Positions 51,068-59,476 of a stretch of 64,000 nucleotides of DNA are shown here, piece after piece; positions within the stretch are counted from its first letter, which is position 1, and each line of letters opens with the position of its first letter. The notes under the pieces were generated by a model. It saw only the letters and a program-made list of their open reading frames with translations, did no database searches and was not told the origin of the DNA. This DNA is from Bin18 sp965200355. Lineage in GTDB: Bacteria; Desulfobacterota; Binatia; Bin18. The stretch lies in assembly GCA_965200355.1 (NCBI GenBank), contig OZ241351.1:2170001-2234000 (forward strand). Reading direction: 5' to 3'. The position numbers and the translations under genes are program-made.

Positions 51068-51807
51068 TTGAGGCGCGTTTCCAGTTCTGCCCACAAGCCG
51101 GCATAGGCCTGGGAGGCCCGAGAATGCGGAACAGAGACGAGCACCGGTTCTCGGCGGACGCCCATATTTTCGACATCAACGAGATACGGAATGGCGTGGG
51201 GCAGGGCTTCGGGGTGGGTCGCGCTCATCTCCTGCATGACGGCTTGGTGGAGTTTTTTTCTCCGTTCCACCATGGAGAAAAATGTCTGAAGTTTGCTGAG
51301 GCCGTAGTCATGCTTAAGGTAAAACGTGCGGAACTGCTGATAGGCGTGGACGGAGAGGGGGGAGGGGACAATGGGAACCAGGATACAATCCGCGGTGTAA
51401 AAAACGTTTTGGGCCAGCAGGCTCATCCCAGCCGGACAGTCGAGAATCACATACTGATATTCATCTTGGAGCGCGGCCAGGCCGCGGTGTAAACACTGCG
51501 TCGGGTGTTTGGTTTTCTGAAACACCTCCGTCAGATGGCGATGCGACAAGGCTCCGGGGAGCAAGTCCAGGTGCGCAAAATCGGTCGCCTTGATGCTCGC
51601 TTCCAGATGCTTGCCCCCGCGCGTAAAAATTTTTTTCCGGGCTTTAAGTTTGGGCTGAACACGAAAATAATAGGTCGCCGAAGCCTGCGGGTCGAGGTCG
51701 CACAGTAAGGTCTGGCCCCCGGATTGAGCGGCCAGATACGAAAGATTGACCGCGGTGGCCGTTTTCCCCACCCCGCCCTTCATATGGTAGAGTGCCAAAA
51801 CTTTCAT
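51013..51807 (-). CDS. ParA-family ATPase
   Basis: A 264-aa ParA/MinD-type ATPase. The deviant Walker A is HMKGGVGKTATAVNLSYLAA, the DxD-like switch is LLCDLDPQASATYYF, and the Walker B-like segment is QYVILDCPAG. The Lys-rich C-terminal helix (YAGLWAELETRLNQAEARPRTKR) could bind DNA. Such enzymes segregate plasmids or position proteins. No ParB partner is in the window, so it may be a stand-alone positioning ATPase. I start at the ATG giving the KVLALYHMKGG sequence; the frame extends 52 codons further without similarity. It converges with the CHAD gene. Confidence 0.85.
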   Translation of the reverse strand: MKVLALYHMKGGVGKTATAVNLSYLAAQSGGQTLLCDLDPQASATYYFRVQPKLKARKKIFTRGGKHLEASIKATDFAHLDLLPGALSHRHLTEVFQKTKHPTQCLHRGLAALQDEYQYVILDCPAGMSLLAQNVFYTADCILVPIVPSPLSVHAYQQFRTFYLKHDYGLSKLQTFFSMVERRKKLHQAVMQEMSATHPEALPHAIPYLVDVENMGVRREPVLVSVPHSRASQAYAGLWAELETRLNQAEARPRTKRGWLFWSR

Positions 51808-51999
51808 CTCACGAAATCCCGCTTGCGCCCTTTCCTGGTTGCGTACACCGTGACCATGGTAGCGATGAGGAGCATTGTGTCTACACCGTCCCGCCAGGAA
51901 CCCGGGACGGCCCACGGGGCGGCAAAGCCGACGCTGGCGTTTGGGTCCAATTTGGCATACCACCAGGAAAGCCTTGAGGGAATCAAAGGAGGGAAGCCA

Positions 52000-52896
52000 A
52001 TGGCAGGCATGAGCATAGCCAAACTGAAGCAGATTTTACGTGAAAAACAGCTCCCGGCGGATGTGGAGCCACCGGTCGAGGCCATGCGCAAGAGTATGGA
52101 AAAACTGGCCTTCCAGGCCGCGGACGATATTGAAACACAAGCGGTCAGCGTGGCGGGCCGGGCCGCAGAGTGGGTCCGTGCGCCGGGCAGTCAGGCTGAG
52201 CGGGCCATCCTCTATCTGCACGGCGGGGGCTATGTCATCGGCTCGATCAACACCCATCGGTCGCTGGCAGGAGAAATCTCCCGCTGCGCCCAGGCCGGGG
52301 TGTTGCTGGTTGACTACCGTCTGGCACCCGAAAACCCCTTCCCCGCCGCGGTTGACGACGGGGTGGCCTCACTCGGCTGGCTGATTGAACAAGGGTTCTC
52401 AGCAAACAGGCTCGCCATTGGCGGCGACTCAGCCGGGGGCGGCTTAACGCTGGCGACCCTGGTTGCGGCGCGCGCCAACCGTATCCCCATGCCGGCGGCC
52501 GCGGTCGCGATCAGCCCGTGGTCGGATATGACCTGCTCAAACGAGTCGTATCAGACCAGGGCCGCGGCTGACCCTATGGTGACCGTCCACGGTCTCAAAC
52601 GCATGGCCGACCTCTATGTTGGTGACGGCGACCCCAGGCATCCGTATGCGTCGCCCAATCTGGCTGACCTCAGCGGCTTGCCACCGGTGTTAATCCATGT
52701 CGGGCGGGATGAGATTCTGCTGGATGACGCGCTGGTATTCGCCGAAAAGGCGAAAGCCGCGGGTGTCGCGTGTCAGCTCGAAATCTGGGACAATATGATC
52801 CATGTCTGGCACGCCTTCCACCCCATGCTGGACGAAGGCAAAAGAGGCATCGAACGGATAGGGGAGTTCCTGCGCGAACAATGGGCCGCGGCCTAG
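52000..52896 (+). CDS. alpha/beta hydrolase of the hormone-sensitive-lipase type
   Basis: A 298-aa carboxylesterase of the HSL family. It has the oxyanion motif YLHGGGYVIGS, nucleophile GGDSAGGGLT, and catalytic aspartate in VLIHVGRDEILLDD with the histidine in IHVWHAFHPM. It hydrolyses esters of short or medium acyl chains. The ATG has AAAGGAGGGAAG, the strongest ribosome binding site of the area. The reading frame upstream has no similarity. It lies between a ParA gene and a truncated DUF29 gene. Confidence 0.92.
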   Translation: MAGMSIAKLKQILREKQLPADVEPPVEAMRKSMEKLAFQAADDIETQAVSVAGRAAEWVRAPGSQAERAILYLHGGGYVIGSINTHRSLAGEISRCAQAGVLLVDYRLAPENPFPAAVDDGVASLGWLIEQGFSANRLAIGGDSAGGGLTLATLVAARANRIPMPAAAVAISPWSDMTCSNESYQTRAAADPMVTVHGLKRMADLYVGDGDPRHPYASPNLADLSGLPPVLIHVGRDEILLDDALVFAEKAKAAGVACQLEIWDNMIHVWHAFHPMLDEGKRGIERIGEFLREQWAAA

Positions 52897-52930
52897 AAAA
52901 GCCAGGAGAGGGGAGACCGTGCGTCTGTCC

Positions 52931-53191
52931 TCATTCTTCCCAATACCCCGCATCCAGAACCTGTTCGACGCGAAACGGGCACCGAGCTGGAAACACCTTC
53001 TCGCTGAGCCCGGTCTCGTCAACAGCGTCTGCCCGGGCTGCGGGGTAGGCGTTCGCCAACATCCGGGCCGGTTGGCTCGTCAGGCGCGGACTGTCTTTTA
53101 GCAGGGCCTGAATCTCAAGACGTCCGTTCCGAATAGACTGGCGCCAGGAGGGCGTGCGCTTGTCTGGCAACCGAGTGGACACGGCCGTACT
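52931..53191 (-). CDS. DUF29 family protein, N-terminally truncated
   Basis: An 86-aa protein whose SWRQSIRNGRLEIQALLKDSP, ANAYPAARADAVDETGL and FPARCPFRVEQVLD segments match the C-terminal half of DUF29 proteins, normally about 145 aa. The N-terminal half is missing and its place is taken by a short unrelated leader. DUF29 genes are of unknown function and are common in lineages that also carry many Uma2 genes. The ATG has GAGGAGT upstream. It lies next to a truncated Uma2 fragment, so this spot looks like a graveyard of such accessory genes. Confidence 0.6.
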   Translation of the reverse strand, partial: STAVSTRLPDKRTPSWRQSIRNGRLEIQALLKDSPRLTSQPARMLANAYPAARADAVDETGLSEKVFPARCPFRVEQVLDAGYWEE

Positions 53192-53312
53192 CATGAGGAC
53201 ACTCCTCACTGTGAGATATTTTCTCCAAACATACGCTTTTTCTCTCCCTCTGACCACGGTGCTCTCGCTCCACTGCTTCCCCGTATTCCGGGCTTCTGAT
53301 AGGCTGCCCCCC

Positions 53313-53438
53313 ATGAATGCGGCCCGTCAGCGCGCGACCTATGCCGACCTGCTTCAGGTTCCCGAGCGTTTTGTGGCGGAGATTATTGACGGTGCCTTGA
53401 CGACCGCGCCCCGCTGGTGGCTGGAGTCAGAAGGATAA
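53313..53438 (+). pseudogene. Uma2 family N-terminal remnant
   Basis: A 41-aa frame reading NAARQRATYADLLQVPERF and then VAEIIDGALTTAPRWWLES before its stop. The first 34 residues match the N-terminal start of Uma2 proteins (ATYEDLLxVPxxxVAEIIDGEL). The last seven residues could be the C-terminal end of the same family, joined by an internal deletion of about 150 codons. A complete relative is at 46670. Too short to be functional. Confidence 0.5.
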
Positions 53439-53446
53439 GAAAACGC

Positions 53447-54058
53447 ATGAACGACGAACAGATTGCCCAATTCAACGGAAAACAGCGCCAGGCGTTTGAT
53501 GCGGTGTACGACCGCTTTCTGGTCGCATTACCCCAGGAGGTGTGCGCCCGCATGGAACGCATCGTTGTCGCGCCTGATATTCAGGCGGGAGAAAACGTGC
53601 TGGATGTCGGGACAGGGACAGGAGCGCTCATACCCGACATTCGGAAGTATCGGCCCGACCACATCTACGCCTGCGACCTGTCCAGCAAAATGCTGGCGCA
53701 GGTTGCCAAGCGTTACCCTGAAGTCGAACGCCAGCAGTGTGACATCCGAGACCTGGACTTGCCCGCCGCCTGTGTCGATGTCGTGTTTATGAACGGCATG
53801 TACGGCAATATCGCCGACAAGCCCGGCGCACTGCGGAATATCATGCGTATGCTGCGACCGGGTGGGCGGGTCGTGATCAGCCACCCGGAAGGCCGGGGGT
53901 TTGTTGAAGGACTAGTCCGCTCAGAGCCGTTTCCGATTACGACGCTCCCCTCACCGGACGAAGCGCGCGCCTTTCTCGGGTCGTATGGACTGACGGTGAC
54001 ACAGTATACGGACGAGGAAAAATTGTTGATCGTGGTGGCGGTCAACACGCAGACTTAG
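53447..54058 (+). CDS. class I SAM-dependent methyltransferase
   Basis: A 203-aa methyltransferase. The AdoMet motif is VLDVGTGTGALIPDI, the acidic ribose contact is in IYACDLSSKMLAQVAKRYP, and motif IV/post-IV is FMNGMYGNIADKPGALRNIMRMLRPGGRVVISHPEG. This is a UbiE/COQ5-like small-molecule methyltransferase. The ATG is 8 nt after the Uma2 remnant, with GAAGGATAAG upstream. It is followed by a tiny membrane protein gene 7 nt downstream. Confidence 0.88.
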   Translation: MNDEQIAQFNGKQRQAFDAVYDRFLVALPQEVCARMERIVVAPDIQAGENVLDVGTGTGALIPDIRKYRPDHIYACDLSSKMLAQVAKRYPEVERQQCDIRDLDLPAACVDVVFMNGMYGNIADKPGALRNIMRMLRPGGRVVISHPEGRGFVEGLVRSEPFPITTLPSPDEARAFLGSYGLTVTQYTDEEKLLIVVAVNTQT

Positions 54059-54065
54059 GCTTTTT

Positions 54066-54197
54066 ATGTCAGAAGAAAGTTCGGCGACCAAGGCCGATAT
54101 TACGCGCCTTGAACGGGAATTGTCAGTCGTGAAATGGATGACCGGCGCGATTGTTGCCGGCGTCGTCTCATTATTGCTCAAGGCATTTGTCGCTTAA
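54066..54197 (+). CDS. small single-span membrane protein
   Basis: A 43-aa frame starting at an ATG 7 nt after the methyltransferase stop. It has a charged N-terminal helix (SEESSATKADITRLERELS) followed by a hydrophobic segment (WMTGAIVAGVVSLLLKAFVA) to the C-terminus. The arrangement, coiled stretch plus one membrane helix, resembles XhlA-like or DUF1640-like small proteins. Its proximity to the methyltransferase and clean frame support it being real, but there is no clear ribosome binding site. Confidence 0.5.
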   Translation: MSEESSATKADITRLERELSVVKWMTGAIVAGVVSLLLKAFVA

Positions 54198-54465
54198 GGC
54201 GCGCTATTGGTAGGGCTCGTAGGTCGGCTGACGCCTTGCCTAATCGGACCTCATTAAGCACCAGTTCCGGGACCAGCCAGTGCGATAGCGATTTTCGATC
54301 CCTAGCGTCGGAGCGTCGGAATCTTGCAGAAGACTCAGGAACGGATGAGGGACCAGGTTCTCTCGCTCGTATTGTAGGTGACAATCCCCTTGCGCTTGAG
54401 GTGCAGTTGCGCGTTGGACCATGCCTTGCGTATGGTCACCAGCGGAGTGCTATAGAGAGTAAGCC

Positions 54466-55332
54466 TTATCCGTGCATGTCCAGAAAATAATCAATCAACC
54501 GGCGGGAGATGCTGATTCGGCCAGGAATGACCGGCATGGCATCCGGGCTGAACCAGGCCGCTTCGGCGATTTCCACGCCGTCCACTGCAATTTCTCCGCC
54601 CGCATACTCGGCGGTAAAGCCCAACATGAGCGAATTCGGAAACGGCCACGGCTGGCTGGCAAAATACCGGATATTATCGACCGTAATGCCGACCTCTTCC
54701 TTGATTTCTCTGGCCACGCATTCCTCTATGGTCTCGCCGGGTTCCACAAAGCCGGCCAGCACACTGTACATCTTGGTTGGGAAATGGGCCGAACGGGCGA
54801 GCAGGATTTTTCCGTCGCGCTCGACCATGACAATAATGGCCGGCGACAAGCGGGGGAAGCTCAAGAGTTGACACTCAGGGCAGCGCTTAGCCCGTTCATC
54901 CTGTTTGGTTTCATTGCGGGCACCGCACCGTCCGCAGTACTGATGGGTGCGGTCCCACTCGACAATCTGGACGGCGCGGCCACCCAGCACGAATAAATCC
55001 TCGTCCAGCCCGTTGTACGCCTGGCGCAGGTCTTTGAAGTCCAGGTGGGCCGGCAGCGAGGCGTCCAGCACATCAACGGCATAGCAGGCGCGTCCGTCGT
55101 AGCGCCCCAGATAGTACCGATTCCCCGCGGCCACCCCCAGCTCTTCAAAGCGCTCCAGGCAGGGGACTTGAAATGTCTCGTTCTGCTGCTGAAGCAGGAG
55201 CCGGTTGCGGTGAAAGCCGAACCACCAGGCCGGGCCGGACAGATTTGGGGGCGGGGCGACCTCGGAGATAAACGTCTTTCTCATGCCAAACAGCGGTTGT
55301 CCGTGGGCGTGTGGCGCGTTGCGGGCGGGCAT
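54466..55332 (-). CDS. nudC: NAD(+) diphosphatase / deNADding Nudix hydrolase
   Basis: A 288-aa NudC. The zinc ribbon is CGRCGARNETKQDERAKRCPEC. The Nudix box is GFVEPGETIEECVAREIKEEVG, and the NudC-specific SQPWPFPNS motif follows it. The enzyme cleaves NADH to NMNH and AMP and can remove NAD caps from RNA. The start ATG has GGAGG eight nt upstream. A further ATG at 55284 is possible, and the frame extends upstream into the repeat region without similarity. The 268-nt gap downstream, up to the small membrane gene, contains no gene I can support. Confidence 0.92.
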   Translation of the reverse strand: MPARNAPHAHGQPLFGMRKTFISEVAPPPNLSGPAWWFGFHRNRLLLQQQNETFQVPCLERFEELGVAAGNRYYLGRYDGRACYAVDVLDASLPAHLDFKDLRQAYNGLDEDLFVLGGRAVQIVEWDRTHQYCGRCGARNETKQDERAKRCPECQLLSFPRLSPAIIVMVERDGKILLARSAHFPTKMYSVLAGFVEPGETIEECVAREIKEEVGITVDNIRYFASQPWPFPNSLMLGFTAEYAGGEIAVDGVEIAEAAWFSPDAMPVIPGRISISRRLIDYFLDMHG

Positions 55333-55425
55333 ACCCAAATCCTCCAGTCTTGGTATGGTCAGCGGTCCGGTGTTGGCGAAGCATAACAAACTCGCTCCCG
55401 ACTGTATCCCCCAGGCTTCGACGCC

Positions 55426-55509
55426 GCCCCTGTGGGCAGGCACCGGGGTTAGCGATTGACCACACGCGCCAGACTATCGGGCGCGCCCCCCCGTGGGCAG
55501 GCACAGGGG
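55426..55509. repeat. Direct repeat of about 21 bp with GTGGGCAGGCAC core
   Basis: CCTGTGGGCAGGCACCGGGG and CCCGTGGGCAGGCACAGGGG occur about 60 nt apart in the 351-nt non-coding stretch between nudC and the acyl-CoA dehydrogenase genes. That stretch holds only repeats and palindromes. Confidence 0.5.
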
Positions 55510-55529
55510 CCGGCCCCTACGCCTGTGTG

Positions 55530-55577
55530 GGGTTGCGCCCTTCCACGCGGCTCAGGGCGAACGGAAGGGCGCAACCC
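55530..55577. repeat. 15-bp perfect palindrome GGGTTGCGCCCTTCC
   Basis: GGGTTGCGCCCTTCC and its exact reverse complement are separated by 18 nt. It could act as a terminator for nudC's strand or be part of a REP-like element. Confidence 0.6.
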
Positions 55578-55580
55578 TAA

Positions 55581-55617
55581 CCGTTCGCTCTGAGCGTAGC
55601 GGAGCGAAGTCGAAGGG
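55581..55617. repeat. Dispersed intergenic repeat, copy 2
   Basis: Inverse-orientation relative of the element at 18701. On the minus strand it reads CCCTTCGACTTCGCTCCGC followed by TACGCTCAGAGCGAACGG. The two copies share the CCCTTCGACT and GCTACGCTCAG blocks. Confidence 0.55.
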
Positions 55618-55683
55618 CAGGGGCCGGATGAACGCCGCGCAAAAGCCTGATACATAGGGCAGACCGACGAAGAGGAGTAGCGT

Positions 55684-56862
55684 ATGGATCTCAATTATTC
55701 TCCCGAAGAAATGGCCTTTCGCGATGAAGTCCGCGCCTGGCTCACAGACCACCTGCCGGACGAGCTGCGCGATAAGGTCGTCAACTATGAAGATCTGACC
55801 AAAGCCGACCTGCTGCGCTGGCAGAAAATCACGGCGGAGCGCGGCTGGGGCGCGCCTGACTGGCCGCAAGAGTGGGGCGGCACAAACTGGACCATCGTGC
55901 AGCGGCATATTTTTGAAGAAGAATGCGGCTATGCCGGCTGCCCGCCGCGCATTCCCTTTGGCGTGTCCATGTGCGCGCCCGTCCTGCATAAATTTGGGAC
56001 CGAAGAGCAGAAACAGCGCTTTCTGCCCGGCATGTATCAGGGCGACGTGTTCTGGTGCCAGGGCTATTCCGAGCCGGGCTCAGGCTCGGACCTGGCCTCC
56101 CTCAAGACCAGCGCGGTCCGCGAGGGAGACAGCTATGTCGTCAACGGCCAGAAAATCTGGACCACCTGGGCGCAGCACGCCGACTGGATATTTTGTCTGG
56201 TGCGGACCAGTCCTGATTTCCCCAAAAGACAACAGGGCATTTCCTTTTTGCTCATGGATATGAAGACGCCGGGCATCAGCGTCCGCCCGCTGATGCTCAT
56301 GGATGGCGGCCATGAGGTGAACGAGGTGTTCTTTGACGATGTGCGGGTGCCGGCGGAAAACCTTGTCCACGAAGAACACGACGGCTGGACGGTTGCCAAA
56401 TATCTTCTGGGCTATGAACGGCTTGGAACAGGCAACACCGGCGCGTCAAAACGCGAAGTGCTGCGCTTAAAGGAACTGGCGGCCCAGCAGCACAAGAACG
56501 GCGTTCCCCTGATTGACGACCCGCGCTTCCGTGACCGGCTGTCGCGGGTAGAAGTCGAGTTGATGGCTCTGGAGATTACCAATCTGCGCTTTCTGGATCA
56601 GATGCGCGGCGGACGAGCGCCCGGCGCGGAGGTTTCTCTGCTCAAAATTCGCGGAACGGAAATCCAACAGGCGCTCACCGAACTCATGCTCGAAGCGGTC
56701 GGGCCGTTTGCCCAGCCGTTTCGGTCGCTGCACGCCACGGACTTTGACCGCCAGACGGCCAGTATTGCCCCGCGCTACTGCAATTACCGCAAGACGTCGA
56801 TCTATGCCGGCTCTAATGAGATCCAGCGCAATATCATTTCCAAGGCATCCCTCGGCTTGTAA
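55684..56862 (+). CDS. acyl-CoA dehydrogenase (first of a pair)
   Basis: A 392-aa acyl-CoA dehydrogenase. Segments are MDLNYSPEEMAFRDEVRAWL, WPQEWGGTNWTIVQRHIFEEE, the FAD motif YSEPGSGSDLASLKTSAVREGDSYVVNGQKIWTT and the C-terminal APRYCNYRKTSIYAGSNEIQRNIISKASLGL. It introduces a 2,3-double bond in a CoA thioester using FAD. The partner gene starts 15 nt downstream. Pairs like this form alpha2beta2 enzymes acting on bulky substrates such as steroid or cyclic acyl-CoAs. A ribosome binding site (GAGGAGTAGCGT) precedes the ATG. Confidence 0.92.
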   Translation: MDLNYSPEEMAFRDEVRAWLTDHLPDELRDKVVNYEDLTKADLLRWQKITAERGWGAPDWPQEWGGTNWTIVQRHIFEEECGYAGCPPRIPFGVSMCAPVLHKFGTEEQKQRFLPGMYQGDVFWCQGYSEPGSGSDLASLKTSAVREGDSYVVNGQKIWTTWAQHADWIFCLVRTSPDFPKRQQGISFLLMDMKTPGISVRPLMLMDGGHEVNEVFFDDVRVPAENLVHEEHDGWTVAKYLLGYERLGTGNTGASKREVLRLKELAAQQHKNGVPLIDDPRFRDRLSRVEVELMALEITNLRFLDQMRGGRAPGAEVSLLKIRGTEIQQALTELMLEAVGPFAQPFRSLHATDFDRQTASIAPRYCNYRKTSIYAGSNEIQRNIISKASLGL

Positions 56863-56877
56863 ACAGGAGACTCCGGC

Positions 56878-58008
56878 GTGAATTTCGACTACAGCGAAGA
56901 ACAACACCTGCTGGCCCAGAGCGTCCGCCAATTTCTTACCAAAGAATATCCCTTTGAGGCCCGCACCGCGATCATCGCGTCTGAGCACGGCTATAGCGAG
57001 CAGGTCTGGACCACGTTTGCTGAAATGGGCCTGTTGGGCCTGCCCTTTGCGAGTGAGGTGGGGGGATTTGGGGGCAGTGCGGTAGACCTGATGCCGGTCA
57101 TGGAAGCCATAGGCGACGGACTGATCGTCGAGCCCTATCTGACCAGCGTCGGTCTGGGTGGACAATTCATTGCCCGGGGCGGCAGTCAGGCTCAGCAGCA
57201 GGAGATTTTGCCGGCCCTGACCGCGGGTCAGTGCAAGCTGGCCTTTGCCCAAACCGAGCGCGAGGCGCGCTATGAGCTGGCCCATGTCGCCTGCCGGGCA
57301 GACAAGACCGATACCGGCTATCGGCTGGAGGGCGAGAAATGCGTCGTGCTGCACGCGCCCTGCGCCGATAAACTGATTGTGTCGGCGCGCACCGCCGGCC
57401 ACACTACCGACGCGGCCGGCATCAGCCTGTTCGTGGTAGACCGCGGCGCGCCGGGCGTGACACTCGCGCCCTATCGGACGCTTGATAATTTACGCGCCGC
57501 GGATGTGCGTTTCGCCGGAACGATTGTCCCTGCTGCGGCGCGCATCGGCCCGGAAGGGCAGGCCCTGCCGCTCATCGAAGCCGTGGTGGACTATGCCACC
57601 GCCCTGGTCTGCGCCGAGGCGGTGGGGGCGATAAAGTGTGCGAATGCCGCCACGCTTGAATATCTCAAAACCCGCAAGCAGTTCGGGGTGCCGATTGGTT
57701 CGTTCCAAGCCCTGCAACATCGCATGGTGGAGATGACGATCATCTGTGAGCAGGCCCAATCCATGGCCTGTCTGGCCTGCGTAAAGGCGGACAGCCCGGA
57801 TGCCGCCGAACGGCGCCGGACCATATCCGCAGCCAAAATCCATATTGCCGACTCATGCCGTCACATCAGCCAGGAGGCCGTACAGTTGCACGGCGGCATG
57901 GGCATGACCGAGGAGTTGAAAATCAGTCATACGTTTCGCCGGCTGACCATGATTGCCCAAACCTTCGGCGACGCCGATCACCATTTAGAGCGCTTTGCCG
58001 CGGGTTGA
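56878..58008 (+). CDS. acyl-CoA dehydrogenase (second of a pair)
   Basis: A 376-aa dehydrogenase starting NFDYSEEQHLLAQSVRQFL. Residues include EMGLLGLPFASEVGGFGGSAVDLMPVMEAIG, the FAD domain AFAQTEREARYELAHV and the C-terminal YLKTRKQFGVPIGSFQALQHRMVEM and LHGGMGMTEELKISHTFRRL. It is the smaller, diverged partner of the preceding gene. The GTG start has ACAGGAGACTCC. The gene overlaps the convergent FAD monooxygenase by 24 nt. Confidence 0.92.
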   Translation: MNFDYSEEQHLLAQSVRQFLTKEYPFEARTAIIASEHGYSEQVWTTFAEMGLLGLPFASEVGGFGGSAVDLMPVMEAIGDGLIVEPYLTSVGLGGQFIARGGSQAQQQEILPALTAGQCKLAFAQTEREARYELAHVACRADKTDTGYRLEGEKCVVLHAPCADKLIVSARTAGHTTDAAGISLFVVDRGAPGVTLAPYRTLDNLRAADVRFAGTIVPAAARIGPEGQALPLIEAVVDYATALVCAEAVGAIKCANAATLEYLKTRKQFGVPIGSFQALQHRMVEMTIICEQAQSMACLACVKADSPDAAERRRTISAAKIHIADSCRHISQEAVQLHGGMGMTEELKISHTFRRLTMIAQTFGDADHHLERFAAG

Positions 58009-59268
58009 ACCGACCGACAGGGACGGGCGGTTGTTCAGGGTGTCGGGGTCGAAACCGGCCGTGCGTTGATACGAGCGGGAGATGTCCTCCAGTTCGCGTT
58101 GGCTCACCACGTCGTCAAGATGGGTAAAACCGTTCGGAGCCCGTTGCTCGACGATCTCCATGCACTGCTCCGGTCCGACTTTTCTATTCGCGTGCACGAC
58201 CGTCGCGGTAGCCGGGCGACGCGCAGCATCATAGGCAGCCACGGCCGGCTCAACTGAGGACTGAAGAGCGAGTTCCCGGGCCAGGACGCGGGCGTCAATA
58301 ATCGCCTGCGAGGCACCGTTTGAGCCGACCGGATACATGGGATGGGCCGCATCGCCCAGCAGCGTCACCCGCCCGAAGTTCCAGCTTGGCAGCGGGTCAC
58401 GATCCACCATCGGATACTGGTAAATTGTCTCCGCCTGCCGCATCAGGGCCGGTACATCCAGAAAATCAAAGCGAAACGACGCAAACGGCGCCACGGCTTC
58501 TTCAAGCCGCGCGGTGTGCGCCCAGTCCTGTGGCGGCATGGGTTGGTCGTCGGCAACCTTGAACTCGGCCACCCAGTTGATGAGCGCTTGGCCCCGGTCT
58601 TCGTGGTATTTTGAGATCGGATAGACAACCATCCGCCGCTGAAAATAGCCGGCCATCATCATCGTCCGGCCCGACAGAAACGGCTTGCCGGCGGTGACTC
58701 CGCGCCACATCGTAATCCCGTTCCATTTGGGCGGGCCCTCGTCAGGATAGCTCTGCTGCCGGACGACAGAGTGGATACCGTCACAGGCGACGAGCAGGTC
58801 GGCCTCGACCCGCCCCGCCGCTGAATGCCGGGCCCTATCGATGAACACTCCCCACGCCTTTCCGGCTGTCTGTCCGCATCGAACCAGATGATGGCCGGTA
58901 TGGATACGTGCCCGGCCCAGCCGCTGTGAGACGGCGTGGTGGAGCACTTTCAGCAGCGCGCCACGATGGATAGAGAACTGCGGCCAGTGATAGCCGGCGG
59001 CGTGTCCGCGGGGCTCGCCCCAGATGCGCTGCCCGTGTTTGGAGTAGAAGACCAGCTCGCCGGTCGGAATACCGACCGCGGCGAGGCCGTCCAGCAGGCC
59101 GAGTTCGGTCAGCTCGCGGACCGCGTGCGGCAGGACGTTAATGCCGACTCCCAACTCGCTGAGCGTGGGAACGGATTCGTAGACATCGACCTCGCTGAGA
59201 CCGGCAGCGTGGAGCGACAGGGCCAGCGTCATGCCGCCGATACCCCCGCCGATAATAGCGATGTGCAC
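57985..59268 (-). CDS. FAD-dependent monooxygenase (PHBH-fold)
   Basis: A 427-aa aromatic-ring hydroxylase-type flavoprotein. The Rossmann motif is VHIAIIGGGIGGMTLALSLHAAG at the start, VEADLLVACDGIHSVVRQQ is the DG motif and VTLLGDAAHPMYPVGSNGASQAI is the GD motif. It uses NAD(P)H and FAD to hydroxylate a ring compound. I chose the GTG giving the Rossmann fold at the very N-terminus, with AGGAGGAAG upstream; the longer frame adds 64 residues without a domain. It lies between the dehydrogenase pair and a ring-cleavage dioxygenase and is divergent from the latter. Confidence 0.88.
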   Translation of the reverse strand: MHIAIIGGGIGGMTLALSLHAAGLSEVDVYESVPTLSELGVGINVLPHAVRELTELGLLDGLAAVGIPTGELVFYSKHGQRIWGEPRGHAAGYHWPQFSIHRGALLKVLHHAVSQRLGRARIHTGHHLVRCGQTAGKAWGVFIDRARHSAAGRVEADLLVACDGIHSVVRQQSYPDEGPPKWNGITMWRGVTAGKPFLSGRTMMMAGYFQRRMVVYPISKYHEDRGQALINWVAEFKVADDQPMPPQDWAHTARLEEAVAPFASFRFDFLDVPALMRQAETIYQYPMVDRDPLPSWNFGRVTLLGDAAHPMYPVGSNGASQAIIDARVLARELALQSSVEPAVAAYDAARRPATATVVHANRKVGPEQCMEIVEQRAPNGFTHLDDVVSQRELEDISRSYQRTAGFDPDTLNNRPSLSVGSTRGKAL

Positions 59269-59476
59269 CCTGCTTCCTCCTGATAATGAAGACCTCGGCG
59301 AAAAACTCGCCCCCCATACCGGCATGAAACGAGAGGGATACGGTAGCGCACTCCTACCCGGAACAAAAGCTGCGCCCCACCCCTCCCTGTATCTATCCTG
59401 ACAGGAAAGGTATGATTGGCGACGGACAGGAGCGGGGAGGACAGGCTGCGGGAGCACCATTCCAAAGGAGGAATAT

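Noticed and set aside
54335..54465. Minus-strand fragment reading TPLVTIRKAWSNAQLHLKRKG then IVTYNTSERTWSLI, like a winged-helix piece
   Set aside because: It has no start codon, runs directly out of the NudC 3' end in another frame and is only about 40 codons; the resemblance is too weak to name a family.
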